A stretch of DNA of 64,000 nucleotides from Sphingomonadaceae bacterium. Its GTDB lineage: Bacteria > Pseudomonadota > Alphaproteobacteria > Sphingomonadales > Sphingomonadaceae. The stretch covers positions 59,436-123,435 of the forward strand of contig CANJCQ010000002.1 in NCBI GenBank assembly GCA_947473355.1, in the 5' to 3' direction. Position numbers and translations under genes: made by a program. The first letter of the stretch is position 1; every line of letters starts with the position of its first letter. The notes under the pieces are model-generated. The model was given only the letters and a program-made list of their open reading frames with translations, was not told the origin of the DNA and ran no database searches. Below are positions 1 to 9,120 of the stretch, one piece after another.

Positions 1-1
1 A

Positions 2-1060
2 GGTGTGATGTGGCCGCATCGTGCCTTTTTCTTCGCCTGCGCCGGTGGGGGGGGCTATTTCAATCCGCATGGGCCCGCGCAAACGCCAGAAGACATAGCC
101 GACCGCGCGGCATCGGCCTATCCGCTGAAGTTATTTCCGGTCGCCCCCCTAATGCACGGGGCCGCACTTTGGGCCGTTTGGTCGGCGATGCTTAATGGCC
201 TGACCATTGTGCTCGACGAAAGCCCGCGCTTCGATGCCGAGGCCGTCTGGGACAAGGCAGCATCGGCCGGTGTCAATATGGTCCAGATAGTTGGCGATGC
301 CATGGCGATTCCATTGCGCGATGCGCTGCGCGAAAATCCCGGCCGCTGGGACCTTTCGGCAGTGGTCAACTTCGGATCGGGCGGCGCGGTCTTTTCGCGC
401 CATGTCAAGGATGACCTCAAGGCCATGCTGCCTGAAGGCGCGACGATAACAGATGGGATGGGTTCGACCGAGACCGGCACATCCGGCGCGGCCGAGACCA
501 GCGCCGAGGGCATGATGCGGCTTCCGAGCAGCGACAACCTGAAAGTGGTTGTGGATGATCGCTTCGCTGCTGTGCACGAATCTGGCTTCGTCGCGCGGTC
601 GGGAAATACCCCTGTCGGATATTTCGGCGATCCCGAGAAAACTGCCGAAGTGTTTCGCATGATCGACGGCTGCCTCTGGGCGATCAGTGGCGATACCGCG
701 CGTCTCGACCCAGACGGGATGATCACTGTATTCGGGCGCGGATCGACTTGCATAAACAGCGGCGGCGAAAAGATATTTCCCGAGGAGGTGGAAGAAGTGC
801 TGCGTGCTCATCCTGCCATCTTCGATGCAGTGGTTACGGGCCAGGCGGACCCGCGCTGGGGCGAGCGTGTGGTCGGCGTAGCGTCGCTCCGCGCCGGCGC
901 ACAGCAGCCGGATTTTGACGATCTGCGTGAGTTCCTGCGCGGGAAGCTGGCGGGCTACAAGCTGCCAAAGGCTCTGATCTGGGTTGAGAATGTCAAGCGC
1001 TCGCCCGCTGGCAAGCAAGACTACCGCTGGGCCAGGGAAGTGGTGCAGCACGCGCCATGA
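2..1060 (+). CDS. Acyl-CoA synthetase (AMP-forming), C-terminal part, cut by window edge
   Basis: This is the C-terminal two thirds of an ANL-superfamily acyl-CoA ligase. The frame is open to the left edge, and the first codons read G-V-M-W-P-H-R, which matches the end of the AMP-binding loop of steroid-type FadD enzymes (KGVMW-H), so the GTG at position 5 is not a real start. The visible part has the PLMHGAA and VGDAMA segments typical of FadD17/FadD19-like ligases, the SGGEK-containing hinge region, and a C-terminal SPAGKQDYRWA with the catalytic-type lysine. It should activate a carboxylic acid, perhaps a side-chain acid, with ATP and CoA in the cytoplasm. It overlaps the next gene by ATGA, so the two are co-transcribed. 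Confidence 0.85.
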   Translation, partial: GVMWPHRAFFFACAGGGGYFNPHGPAQTPEDIADRAASAYPLKLFPVAPLMHGAALWAVWSAMLNGLTIVLDESPRFDAEAVWDKAASAGVNMVQIVGDAMAIPLRDALRENPGRWDLSAVVNFGSGGAVFSRHVKDDLKAMLPEGATITDGMGSTETGTSGAAETSAEGMMRLPSSDNLKVVVDDRFAAVHESGFVARSGNTPVGYFGDPEKTAEVFRMIDGCLWAISGDTARLDPDGMITVFGRGSTCINSGGEKIFPEEVEEVLRAHPAIFDAVVTGQADPRWGERVVGVASLRAGAQQPDFDDLREFLRGKLAGYKLPKALIWVENVKRSPAGKQDYRWAREVVQHAP

Positions 1061-2724
1061 GCGGACTTGATCCTGCCTTTATTGCACTGACGTCGCCCGA
1101 TGCGCCCTTTGCGATCGGCGAACGCGACGGCATGCGCCAGTTCCTGAATGCACCAGCCGACCTCAACTGGATGATCGAGACTGCCCGTGCGCATGGCAAC
1201 AAGACATTCATTATCGAAGAAGCGGACGATGGCACGGACCGGCGTCTGACCTTCGACGAGGTGTTCGCCTTGCGCGACCGTCTCGTGCCACTGCTGCGGA
1301 TAAACCGCGGGGAGCGCGTGGCGATCTGCATGCGCAATCGGACGGAATGGATCGTCGCCTTCCTCGCGGTGATCAAGGCAGGCGGAATCGCAGCGCTGCT
1401 CAACAGCCGGGGTTCCCCTTCCGAACTGGTGGCAATGATCCATGAGGTCACGCCCGAAGTGGTGCTGGCCGATAGCCGGCGGGCCGCGCTGATTCGCGAA
1501 GGCGGCTATGCCGGGCGGATGCTTGATCTCACCCGCCCGTTTGATGAGGCCGAGATTGAACGGCACGCGGATGTCCTCTTAACAAAGCCTGGAGAAGCCT
1601 CAGCGGACGATGCCTGCACCATCCTGTTCACGTCGGGCACGACAGGCCGGGTCAAGGGAGCTGTTCTTTCGCACCGCAATCTGATCACCGGGCTAATGAG
1701 CGTCCAGCTTTCAGGCATGCAGGTGCTTCATACCACGGCAGCGCGAATGGGTATTCCAGTTGAGACTATGCTGCAGAGCATGCCGCAACAGGCGGTTCTG
1801 CTGGTATATCCGCTGTTCCATATCTCAGGGCTTGGTTCGGCCTTGCTTTCGCCGATGCTGGCTGGATCGAAAGTCGTTGTCATGCGGCGCTGGGACGCGG
1901 ACAAGGCGCTGAAATATATTCGTGATGAGCAGGTCACGATGTTTACCGGGGTTCCCACCATGCTGTGGGATGTGCTGCAGAGCGCGAAGCTCGGCGATGC
2001 GGATTTGTCGTCGTTGTGGAATATTGCAAGCGGCGGCCAGGCCCTGCCCGTGAATCTGCTGGAAGAGATGCGCGCTTCCTGCCCCCAGGCGATGATGGGC
2101 ACTGGCTATGGCATGACCGAGTGCTCGGGCGCGATTGCCCAGGCGGTTGGCGAGGACTTTGTCCGTAAGCCGAGCTCGGCAGGGCGGGTGCTGCCGCTTG
2201 TCGAAGTTCGCATCATCGCGCCCGATGGCCGCGACCTGCCGCTTGGCGAGGCTGGCGAGATTGTTGTGCGCGGGGCGCAGGTGATGCGAGGATACTGGAA
2301 CCGGCCTGAGGATACGGCAGCCGTGCTGACCCAGGATGGCTGGCTGCATACTGGCGATGTCGGCCTGATCGACGAAGAAGGCTATGTCTTCATTGTCGAC
2401 CGCAAGAAGGACATGGTCATCTCGGGCGGGGAAAACATCTATTGTGCCGAGGTGGAGCGGGTTCTTGGCGAAATGCCTCAGATCACCGAATGCGCCGCCT
2501 TTGGCATTCCTGATGAGCGCCTGGGCGAAATGCTGGTCTGTGTGGTTCGCGGCAAGGGCATCAACGAAGATGAGGTGATCCGCCGGGTCGCCGAGCGTCT
2601 CGCCAAGTACAAGTCGCCGGGACACGTCGCCTTTCTGGATGAGAGCCTGCCGCGCAACCATGTCGGCAAGGTGGACAAGATCGCGTTGCGGTCGCGATGG
2701 ACCGAAATTTACGGAGCACAATGA
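1057..2724 (+). CDS. Acyl-CoA synthetase (AMP-forming)
   Basis: This 555-residue class I adenylate-forming enzyme is full length. It carries the P-loop-like FTSGTTGRVKG near residue 190, the GYGMTE motif near 350, LHTGDVG near 430, and the C-terminal catalytic lysine in the LPRNHVGKVDK segment. It should convert a free acid to its CoA thioester with ATP. The start overlaps the stop of the preceding ligase (ATGA), and its own stop overlaps the next gene in the same way. Two ligases in one operon suggest that two acid intermediates, or a parent acid and a degradation product, are activated. The substrate cannot be read from the sequence. Confidence 0.87.
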   Translation: MSGLDPAFIALTSPDAPFAIGERDGMRQFLNAPADLNWMIETARAHGNKTFIIEEADDGTDRRLTFDEVFALRDRLVPLLRINRGERVAICMRNRTEWIVAFLAVIKAGGIAALLNSRGSPSELVAMIHEVTPEVVLADSRRAALIREGGYAGRMLDLTRPFDEAEIERHADVLLTKPGEASADDACTILFTSGTTGRVKGAVLSHRNLITGLMSVQLSGMQVLHTTAARMGIPVETMLQSMPQQAVLLVYPLFHISGLGSALLSPMLAGSKVVVMRRWDADKALKYIRDEQVTMFTGVPTMLWDVLQSAKLGDADLSSLWNIASGGQALPVNLLEEMRASCPQAMMGTGYGMTECSGAIAQAVGEDFVRKPSSAGRVLPLVEVRIIAPDGRDLPLGEAGEIVVRGAQVMRGYWNRPEDTAAVLTQDGWLHTGDVGLIDEEGYVFIVDRKKDMVISGGENIYCAEVERVLGEMPQITECAAFGIPDERLGEMLVCVVRGKGINEDEVIRRVAERLAKYKSPGHVAFLDESLPRNHVGKVDKIALRSRWTEIYGAQ

Positions 2725-3596
2725 ACATGGGCATGCCCACTGACATCAAGATCATCGACTGCATGCTGGGCATCCCGGAGGCGGAGGACCGGGCTGAATG
2801 GTTTGCGCCATTCCGGCCCCTGATCAAGGACGCCCAGACACTCCAGCAGTTTTCGATGCCCGCGCAATACATGTTCAAGGACGTGCCGCAGACCGGCAAG
2901 GCCGATGATTTTGTAAAATGGACTGTCGACCAGATGGACCGCTTCAATATTGATCGCGCGCTGGTCGGCTGGAACGAGAACGACACCTCGCGGCGAGCCA
3001 AGGAGATGTTTGGCGACCGTTTCTTTTTTGACCTGCCGATCGATCCCAATCGGGGCATGGAAGAAGTGCGCCGCATCAAGCGCATTCATGCCGAGGTTGG
3101 CCTTTCGGCCGTTAGCTGCTTTCCGGCTGGCACGCTGCCGCAGGTAGCAATCAACCACAAGTATCTGTTCCCGATCTATGCCTGCGCCGAAGAACTGGGG
3201 CTGCCCATTCTGCTGAATGTCGGCATCCCCGGGCCGCGCATTCCGATGGAAACCCAGAAGGTCGAATATCTCGACGAGGTCTGCTGGTTCTTCCCCGAGC
3301 TCAAAGTCGTGATGCGGCACGGCGCCGAGCCGTGGGATGATCTGGCCGTGAAGCTGATGCTGAAGTGGCCCAATCTCTATTATTCGACCAGCGCCTTTGC
3401 GCCAAAGCATTATCCCAAGACAATCATCGACTATGCCAACACGCGCGGTGCCGACAAGGTGATTTACGCCGGTTATTTCCCGATGGGCCTCAGCCTTGAT
3501 CGCATCATGTCCGATATGCACAACGTTCCGCTGAAGGACGAAGTCTGGCCCAAGTTCCTGCGCGAAAATGCCCTGCGCGTGTTCAATCTCAAGTAA
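2721..3596 (+). CDS. Amidohydrolase_2-family protein lacking the N-terminal HxH metal motif
   Basis: This is a TIM-barrel protein of the amidohydrolase-2 family (relatives of ACMS decarboxylase and LigW-type decarboxylases), about 291 residues. I chose the ATG at 2721 rather than an in-frame ATG at 2697, because it overlaps the upstream stop (ATGA) and has a GGAG 6 nt before it. Metal-dependent members begin with D-x-H-x-H after the first strand; here that place reads IIDCML, so the usual metal ligands are missing. A later HGAEPW segment takes the place of the usual H-x-G. It may hydrolyse, hydrate or decarboxylate a ring-cleavage or acyl product without the usual metal. It sits between the CoA ligases and a Rieske oxygenase in one operon. 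Confidence 0.78.
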   Translation: MNMGMPTDIKIIDCMLGIPEAEDRAEWFAPFRPLIKDAQTLQQFSMPAQYMFKDVPQTGKADDFVKWTVDQMDRFNIDRALVGWNENDTSRRAKEMFGDRFFFDLPIDPNRGMEEVRRIKRIHAEVGLSAVSCFPAGTLPQVAINHKYLFPIYACAEELGLPILLNVGIPGPRIPMETQKVEYLDEVCWFFPELKVVMRHGAEPWDDLAVKLMLKWPNLYYSTSAFAPKHYPKTIIDYANTRGADKVIYAGYFPMGLSLDRIMSDMHNVPLKDEVWPKFLRENALRVFNLK

Positions 3597-3614
3597 GACT
3601 GCCGGAGACCTGCC

Positions 3615-4736
3615 ATGTCCGAAGCCGACACTGTATCTGCCGTAGCTACCGACGCTCGCACTTCGCCTGTTGCCGTCTGGCAGGTGCTTGAGAAGCTGAA
3701 GGGGCAGGATCTGCTCGACTGGCGACTGGCTGAGATAGGTAACCGCTCGCCAATCGAGGAACGCAACCTCGATATCGGCTTCCCCTTTGGCTGGTACGCG
3801 ATCGAGCTATCAACCAAGCTGGCCATCGGCGAGGTGCGGCCCTTGCGCTATTTTGCGCGTGATCTGGTCATGTGGCGGGGAGAAGATGGGCAAGTCAGGA
3901 TTATCGATGCCTATTGCAAGCATCTGGGTGCGCATATGGGCCATGGCGGCAAGGTCCATGGCAACCTGCTAGAATGCCCGTTCCATGCCTGGCGCTATGA
4001 TGGCGAAGAGGGCGTGGTCAAGGACATCCCCTATTCGAAGTCGATCCCCCCTCAGGTAAAACGCAAGTGCACCCGCACTTACCCGGTGGCCGAGGCCAAC
4101 CGCTGGATCTGGATGTGGTATCACCCTGAAGACGCCGATCCCCTTTGGGAAGTTGCGGTGATCCCCGAGTGCTCCGACCCTGACTGGACCGATTTCGAGA
4201 TTCACGAGTGGAACGTCTGGGGCAATGTCCAGAATATGGCGGAGAACGGGGTTGATGTTGCACACTTCCGCTACATCCACGGCACCGCCAACGTCCCGCT
4301 CGGCGAATTGCGCTGGGGCGAATGGGGACGCGGTGCCGATGTAAGGGCCAAGATGGGCACGCCGTGGGGCGAGGTCGATGGCTGCATCAGCTACGACACG
4401 ATGGGGCCGGGCCAGAGCTGGACACGCTTCACCGGGATCTCCGAGACCTTGCTGGTCGCATGCCTTACGCCTGTGGAACTTGACCATGCGCACACTCGTT
4501 TCTGCTTCACCCAGCCCAAGGCCCAGGCAGAAGGCGAACGTGCCGGGGTGGCCAGGGCAATCATCCGTGACATCTGCAAGCAATACGATCAGGACAAGGT
4601 GGTGTGGGACCGACAGAAGTTCGAACCTGAACCGATAATCTGCGCCGGCGATGGCCCAATTGCGGAGTTCCGCAAGTATTATGCCCGCTATTATGTCGAA
4701 GGCCAGGGCAAGCCGACTTCGCGGGAGAAGGTCTGA
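3615..4736 (+). CDS. Rieske non-haem iron oxygenase, KshA-like
   Basis: This 373-residue protein is the oxygenase component of a Rieske-type monooxygenase. The [2Fe-2S] site is C101-x-H103 and C121-x2-H124, and the mononuclear iron site lies in NMAENGVDVAHFRYIH (D-x2-H-x4-H). The arrangement resembles 3-ketosteroid 9-alpha-hydroxylase oxygenase and related single-component hydroxylases. An N-terminal extension of about 50 residues precedes the Rieske domain. It needs an electron-transfer partner, and no reductase gene is visible nearby. It lies in the same operon as the CoA ligases, the amidohydrolase and the amidase, which suggests hydroxylation of a polycyclic or aromatic substrate. The steroid assignment is by resemblance only. 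Confidence 0.85.
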   Translation: MSEADTVSAVATDARTSPVAVWQVLEKLKGQDLLDWRLAEIGNRSPIEERNLDIGFPFGWYAIELSTKLAIGEVRPLRYFARDLVMWRGEDGQVRIIDAYCKHLGAHMGHGGKVHGNLLECPFHAWRYDGEEGVVKDIPYSKSIPPQVKRKCTRTYPVAEANRWIWMWYHPEDADPLWEVAVIPECSDPDWTDFEIHEWNVWGNVQNMAENGVDVAHFRYIHGTANVPLGELRWGEWGRGADVRAKMGTPWGEVDGCISYDTMGPGQSWTRFTGISETLLVACLTPVELDHAHTRFCFTQPKAQAEGERAGVARAIIRDICKQYDQDKVVWDRQKFEPEPIICAGDGPIAEFRKYYARYYVEGQGKPTSREKV

Positions 4737-4738
4737 TC

Positions 4739-6259
4739 ATGGTGTCCCGGCGCGACGTCGTGGCAGGCGGATCGGCGGCGGCTCTGACGCTGATGGGCGC
4801 TGGCGCATCGGCGCAGGCCCGCATCAAGGGGAGCGACATGCTCGATGGACATGATGCACTGGGGCTTGCCGCTCTAGTGAAAAGCCGCAAGTCCTCGCCC
4901 AACGAACTGCTGGATGCCGCAATCGCCCGGGCTGAAGCGCTCAACCCGCGATTCAACTTCATGGCACAGAAGCATTATGATTTCGCGCGCGCTGCTATTG
5001 CCAAAGGCTTGCCGAACGGTCCCTTCACAGGCGTTCCCTGGCTGCTCAAGGACCTTAACACATATATCGCAGGCGAGCTCACCGAAGGCGGCAGCCGATT
5101 TTACCGGGGCAACCGTGCGACAGTGACATCCGAACTGGTCAACCGGCACATGCGCGCCGGTTTTGTGATTTTCGGCAAGACGACAACACCGGAATTCGGA
5201 CTGACCGGAACCACTGAAAACAAGCTGACGGGTGACACACGCAATCCCTGGAATCCGGCGCATATTGCCGGCGGTTCTTCTGGCGGCGCGGCTGCGGCGG
5301 TGGCAGCGGGAGTCATTCCGGCAGCCCATGCCACTGACGGCGGCGGTTCGATCCGCATTCCGGCTTCCTGCTGTGGTCTGTTTGGGCTCAAGCCCAGCCG
5401 TGGCCGGGTGCCGATGGGGCCGTTGCGGACCGAAGGCTGGGGCGGGCTATCCACGCACCATGCGATTACCCGCAGCGTGCGCGATTCTGCTGCGATCCTC
5501 GACGCAACGCACGGCGCCGAACCCGGCTCGCGCTATGGTGCACCGTCGCCGGCCGAGAGCTTTCTTGCCCAGCTCGGCAGACAGCCGGGCCAACTGCGGA
5601 TCGCACTTATGCTGCGCGCTCCATCAGGCAGCCCGGTCGATCTGCAATGTATCGAGGCTGCTCGCGCCGCCGCGCGTCTGTGCGAAAGCCTTGGCCACCA
5701 TGTCGAGGAATCAGCGCCCTTGCTCGATATTGCAGCACTGGGTGGGGCAAGCTTTGCCCTGATGGCGCCCGCAATCGCCGCCGATATCGCCGATCGGGCT
5801 AAGGCAACCGGACTCAACCCTGCGGAACTGCTCGAACCGATGACCCTGGCATTCGCCGAAATCGGTAAATCAATGTCTGCCATGGACGTGGCGCGCGCCA
5901 ATAACACGATGCAGACGGCGGCGGTGGCTGTGGCCCAGTTCATGCAGCGATTCGACGTCATTCTTGCACCGACATTGGCTACACCGCCTCTGGAGCTGGG
6001 GCGCATCAATCTTTCGCCGGGCGTATCGATGCAGGAATGGGGGCCGCGCGTGGCCGCATTCTCGCCCTTCGCCCAGACGGCCAACTGGACCGGTCAGCCC
6101 AGCATGTCGGTGCCGCTTGGCCAATCACGCGAAGGCTTGCCAATCGGCGTGATGTTCACCGGCCGGTATGGCGAGGAAGCATTGCTGTTTCGTCTTGCCG
6201 CCCAGCTTGAAAAGGCACAGCCTTGGGCTGGTCGGCGTCCAAACCTGACAACAATCTGA
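4739..6259 (+). CDS. Amidase-signature hydrolase with Tat signal
   Basis: This is a 506-residue amidase-signature enzyme. The Lys / cis-Ser / Ser triad is visible as K in WLLKDLN, the serines in GGSSGGAAAA, and S in TDGGGSIRIPAS. The N-terminus reads SRRDVVAGGSAAALTLMG followed by ASAQA, a twin-arginine signal with a likely cleavage site, so it acts in the periplasm, which is less usual for this family. It starts 2 nt after the Rieske gene, so it is in the same operon. It should cleave a carboxamide. Together with the D-aminoacylase-like gene at 18-19.8 kb, this hints that amide-linked conjugates are imported or processed by this island. Confidence 0.88.
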   Translation: MVSRRDVVAGGSAAALTLMGAGASAQARIKGSDMLDGHDALGLAALVKSRKSSPNELLDAAIARAEALNPRFNFMAQKHYDFARAAIAKGLPNGPFTGVPWLLKDLNTYIAGELTEGGSRFYRGNRATVTSELVNRHMRAGFVIFGKTTTPEFGLTGTTENKLTGDTRNPWNPAHIAGGSSGGAAAAVAAGVIPAAHATDGGGSIRIPASCCGLFGLKPSRGRVPMGPLRTEGWGGLSTHHAITRSVRDSAAILDATHGAEPGSRYGAPSPAESFLAQLGRQPGQLRIALMLRAPSGSPVDLQCIEAARAAARLCESLGHHVEESAPLLDIAALGGASFALMAPAIAADIADRAKATGLNPAELLEPMTLAFAEIGKSMSAMDVARANNTMQTAAVAVAQFMQRFDVILAPTLATPPLELGRINLSPGVSMQEWGPRVAAFSPFAQTANWTGQPSMSVPLGQSREGLPIGVMFTGRYGEEALLFRLAAQLEKAQPWAGRRPNLTTI

Positions 6260-6282
6260 AATGGTAGTGGGGAGATAATACA

Positions 6283-6582
6283 ATGAACATGATCGATGCA
6301 TTTGCGCCTTGGGCCGGTCTGATCGGACTCATCGGCTTGGCTGGATTCGCAGGCCTGCGCCAGCCTGTTGCCAAGGGCAGGGCAGGGGCAGGGATTCGCC
6401 TGTTGGGCCTGGTCGGTCTGATTGGTCTTGCCGGGTTCTGGTTGCCCGGCGTGGGGGCAACCGGCGCGGCAGGTTCGATGTCCTTGTGGAATCATCAGAA
6501 CCCTCGGCTGGCCATATGGGGCAAGCTTGGCTGGTTGTTCCTTATTGGCCTTGCTTACCTGGTGCTTTGGTTTCTGCGTTGA
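6283..6582 (+). CDS. Small membrane protein with a duplicated hydrophobic segment
   Basis: This 99-residue protein of unknown family is almost entirely hydrophobic. Residues near 13-23 and 45-55 repeat the pattern GL(I/V)GLIGLAGF, so two of its three likely membrane helices look like an internal duplication; a third helix lies at the C-terminus. A GGGGAG ribosome-binding site lies 8 nt before the ATG, supporting translation. It follows the amidase by 23 nt and probably ends the operon. Its last 41 bases overlap the tail of the convergent FGE gene. No function can be assigned. Confidence 0.6.
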   Translation: MNMIDAFAPWAGLIGLIGLAGFAGLRQPVAKGRAGAGIRLLGLVGLIGLAGFWLPGVGATGAAGSMSLWNHQNPRLAIWGKLGWLFLIGLAYLVLWFLR

Positions 6583-7456
6583 CCGCGGCGACCCGGCGGA
6601 CGGTGCGGAACCCGACGTGGTTGGTGCCAAGTTCGGTCTCCTGCATCTGGCGTGATTGCGGTCGATAGCGGGCGCAGAAGTTCTGCGCGCAGAGGAACGA
6701 GCCGCCCTTGATTACATGGGCGCCGCTCACCACTTGTGCACCTGCAGCATGGCTGTGCGTCCATGGGCTGCCGGTCAGCTCCCAAACGTTGCCTGTCATG
6801 TCGTATAGCCCCCGCCGATCAGGTGGAAAGCTGCCCACGGGCGCCCGGCCGACAAAGCCATCGGCACGAGTGTTGAACTCCGGGAATATCCCGTCCCAGT
6901 TGTTGCCTGATGGCTTGCCATCGCGAATGGGTCTTTCGCGCCCGGGAGGGGCACCGTTAGATGATGCTGCCAGTTCCCATTCTGTTTCCGTCGGCAAGTC
7001 GCGACCTTTCCACCGGGCATAGGCAATGGCATCGCCATATGTCACTTGAACGACAGGATCGTTGCCCCGCCCGGTGATCGCACTGCCCGGCCCATCGGGA
7101 TGCTGCCAGTTTGCGCCTGGAATAAAACGCCAGCCAGGCTGCACGCCGGGCGCAGGCATCACGAAAACAGCGGAACCGGGCTGCTGCTGCTCGGCTTGGA
7201 TATCCTTGCGACCGGCAAAGCCTCGCTCGGCATAAGTAACATAGCCGGTCGAGCGGACAAATTGCGCAAACTGATTGTTGGTCACTTCGTGCGTGTCGAT
7301 GTAAAAACTACCGACTTGCGCCGGTTCTCCGCTTCGTTCCTCCGGGTATGTCGAATTGTTGCCAAGAGTGATCGACCCACCATGGATGAGAATATCTTCA
7401 GGCAACGGATGACTGCAACTGGCGAGCAGGCCGAAAAGGGGCAGCCAGATCCTCAT
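6542..7456 (-). CDS. Formylglycine-generating-enzyme family lipoprotein
   Basis: This 304-residue protein has a lipoprotein signal (FGLLASC, lipobox L-A-S-C at residues 11-14) followed by an FGE-sulfatase domain. The C-terminal GGSFLC-x4-C keeps both cysteines (C256 and C261) that carry the copper-dependent oxidation in true FGEs. It should convert the sulfatase active-site cysteine to formylglycine. Its ATG overlaps the stop of the sulfatase gene, so the two are translationally coupled and almost certainly functional partners. Bacterial FGEs usually act in the cytoplasm before export; a lipid-anchored form would act after translocation. A non-sulfatase role, as in PvdO-like proteins, is possible but less likely given the neighbour. 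Confidence 0.88.
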   Translation of the reverse strand: MRIWLPLFGLLASCSHPLPEDILIHGGSITLGNNSTYPEERSGEPAQVGSFYIDTHEVTNNQFAQFVRSTGYVTYAERGFAGRKDIQAEQQQPGSAVFVMPAPGVQPGWRFIPGANWQHPDGPGSAITGRGNDPVVQVTYGDAIAYARWKGRDLPTETEWELAASSNGAPPGRERPIRDGKPSGNNWDGIFPEFNTRADGFVGRAPVGSFPPDRRGLYDMTGNVWELTGSPWTHSHAAGAQVVSGAHVIKGGSFLCAQNFCARYRPQSRQMQETELGTNHVGFRTVRRVAAVNAETKAPGKQGQ

Positions 7457-9120
7457 CTGACGCGGATGAATACCTTGGGTGGATACTTGCGCAAGCTTGC
7501 GCCGTGTACCGCCAGAAGCGGCCCCAGGGCATAGGAAGGCGCCCAGGCCTTGGCGATCATTTCAGACCGCCGTTCCTTTGGATCCGTGTAGAGATTGTAC
7601 ATGAAACCGTTGGTCGGGATGATGGTCTGGGCATTATCCAGTCCGCCCATGTCGCGCACATTCCCGCTGCCCACCTGCACTTCGGATACGACCATCTTGT
7701 AGTAGCGCCAGCGCGCGCCAACGAACATATCGGCATTGTAGAAGAACACAGCTTCGCGGTCGGACTGGCCATTGTCTGCCAGCAGGAAACTGGTCTGGTC
7801 GATTCCGTCGATGTAGCGATCTGTGGGGACTACCTGCGAGGGGTCAATTCCGGCCAGGCCAAGCGAGGTGTTGAACATGTCGGTCATGTCGAACAGTCCA
7901 TCCGACACGCGCCCGCCCTTGATCATTCCGGGCCACCAGAAGATGCCGGGCACGCGCACACCGCCTTCCAGTGTCGTCCCTTTTGCGCCGCGGAATGGTG
8001 TTACGCCGGTTTCAGGGTAGCTGTCCTCTTCCGGCCCGTTGTCCGAGGTGAAGAAGACTAGCGTGTTGTCGGCAATCTTCAGTTCTTCGAGCAGCCTCGT
8101 CAGCCGGCCGACGATATCGTCGACCTCAATCACGCTGTCGCGATAGACGTCTTTCGTTGCCGAGCGTCCGACGAATCTCTGCGAGGGATGGTTGAAATAG
8201 TGCACTTTCGAGAAATTGTGGCTGAGGTAGAACGGCTTGCCCTGCTTCGCTGCGCGGCGGATAAAATCCTCGGAGAAGTCGGCGAACTTCTGGTCAAGGT
8301 CGCGGCTGTTCTCCCAGTTGATCTTGCCGAGTGACCTGCCGCCGCCCGCCTTGGTCGCGCGCCACAGGTCTCGGCTGCCGGGCATGGAGCGCAATTCTTC
8401 AAGCAATTCCGGGTCGCCAGCTGCATCCGGCTGGCTCGGATGTTCCTCCTGATAGGCATTGACCACCCCAAGGAAGCCTTCAAACTCATCGAAGCCAACC
8501 TGCCACGGGCGCGAACCTTCCTTCTCGCCAAGGTGCCACTTGCCCGAGAGGCCAGTGACATAGCCCCCTTGCGAGAGCAGTTTGGACGCGAGCAATTCGG
8601 AAGAAATGTCTGCGGTGTCGTTTAGCAACGAGGGCTTGAGCAGGCCCGAGCGGACAGGCAAGCGTCCGGTGTTGAGTGCGGCGCGGGTTGGGGTGCAACT
8701 GGGCTGAGAATAAGTTGAAGTGAGCTTTAGCCCCTCGCGCGCGAGCCGATCAATATGCGGGGTTGGTGCGCCCAGCGCTTCACCGCCGCCATAGGCCCCG
8801 ACATCTCCATATCCGAGATCGTCCACCACCAGAATCAGGATGTTGGGCGCCCTCCCGGTATGCCTTCGCAATGCCGCCAGCTTCGCAGCGGCGGCGCGAG
8901 CCTGTTCGGGGAATGCCAGCGCCGGCTCGAAATTCTCATGAGTCCGCACGGCCTTGAGCACAGGCGAAACCCGGCTCATCGAGCCCAGGGTGAGGCCCGC
9001 CGGGACTGACATTTGCGCGAGTGCAGCCGTGGCAGTGCCAAGCGCGGCAACCGCCAGCAGGGGCTTGATCCGTTTGATCTTCCGGCTATCGCGCGATTGG
9101 GCGTCCCCCCGCTTCGTCAT
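7453..9120 (-). CDS. Exported Cys-type arylsulfatase-family sulfatase
   Basis: This is a 555-residue type I sulfatase. I placed the start at the ATG at 9120 because it overlaps the SDR stop and is followed by basic residues and a hydrophobic signal ending TAALAQ; the frame stays open 91 codons further upstream, but that part is coding sequence of the SDR gene in another frame. Active-site features are the metal-binding DD (D100, D101), C142-T-P-T-R146 (the formylglycine sequence), GKWHLGE, and the later FFTSDNG metal ligands. It should hydrolyse a sulfate ester in the periplasm. It sits between an SDR and its likely activating FGE in one operon. Confidence 0.92.
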   Translation of the reverse strand: MTKRGDAQSRDSRKIKRIKPLLAVAALGTATAALAQMSVPAGLTLGSMSRVSPVLKAVRTHENFEPALAFPEQARAAAAKLAALRRHTGRAPNILILVVDDLGYGDVGAYGGGEALGAPTPHIDRLAREGLKLTSTYSQPSCTPTRAALNTGRLPVRSGLLKPSLLNDTADISSELLASKLLSQGGYVTGLSGKWHLGEKEGSRPWQVGFDEFEGFLGVVNAYQEEHPSQPDAAGDPELLEELRSMPGSRDLWRATKAGGGRSLGKINWENSRDLDQKFADFSEDFIRRAAKQGKPFYLSHNFSKVHYFNHPSQRFVGRSATKDVYRDSVIEVDDIVGRLTRLLEELKIADNTLVFFTSDNGPEEDSYPETGVTPFRGAKGTTLEGGVRVPGIFWWPGMIKGGRVSDGLFDMTDMFNTSLGLAGIDPSQVVPTDRYIDGIDQTSFLLADNGQSDREAVFFYNADMFVGARWRYYKMVVSEVQVGSGNVRDMGGLDNAQTIIPTNGFMYNLYTDPKERRSEMIAKAWAPSYALGPLLAVHGASLRKYPPKVFIRVR

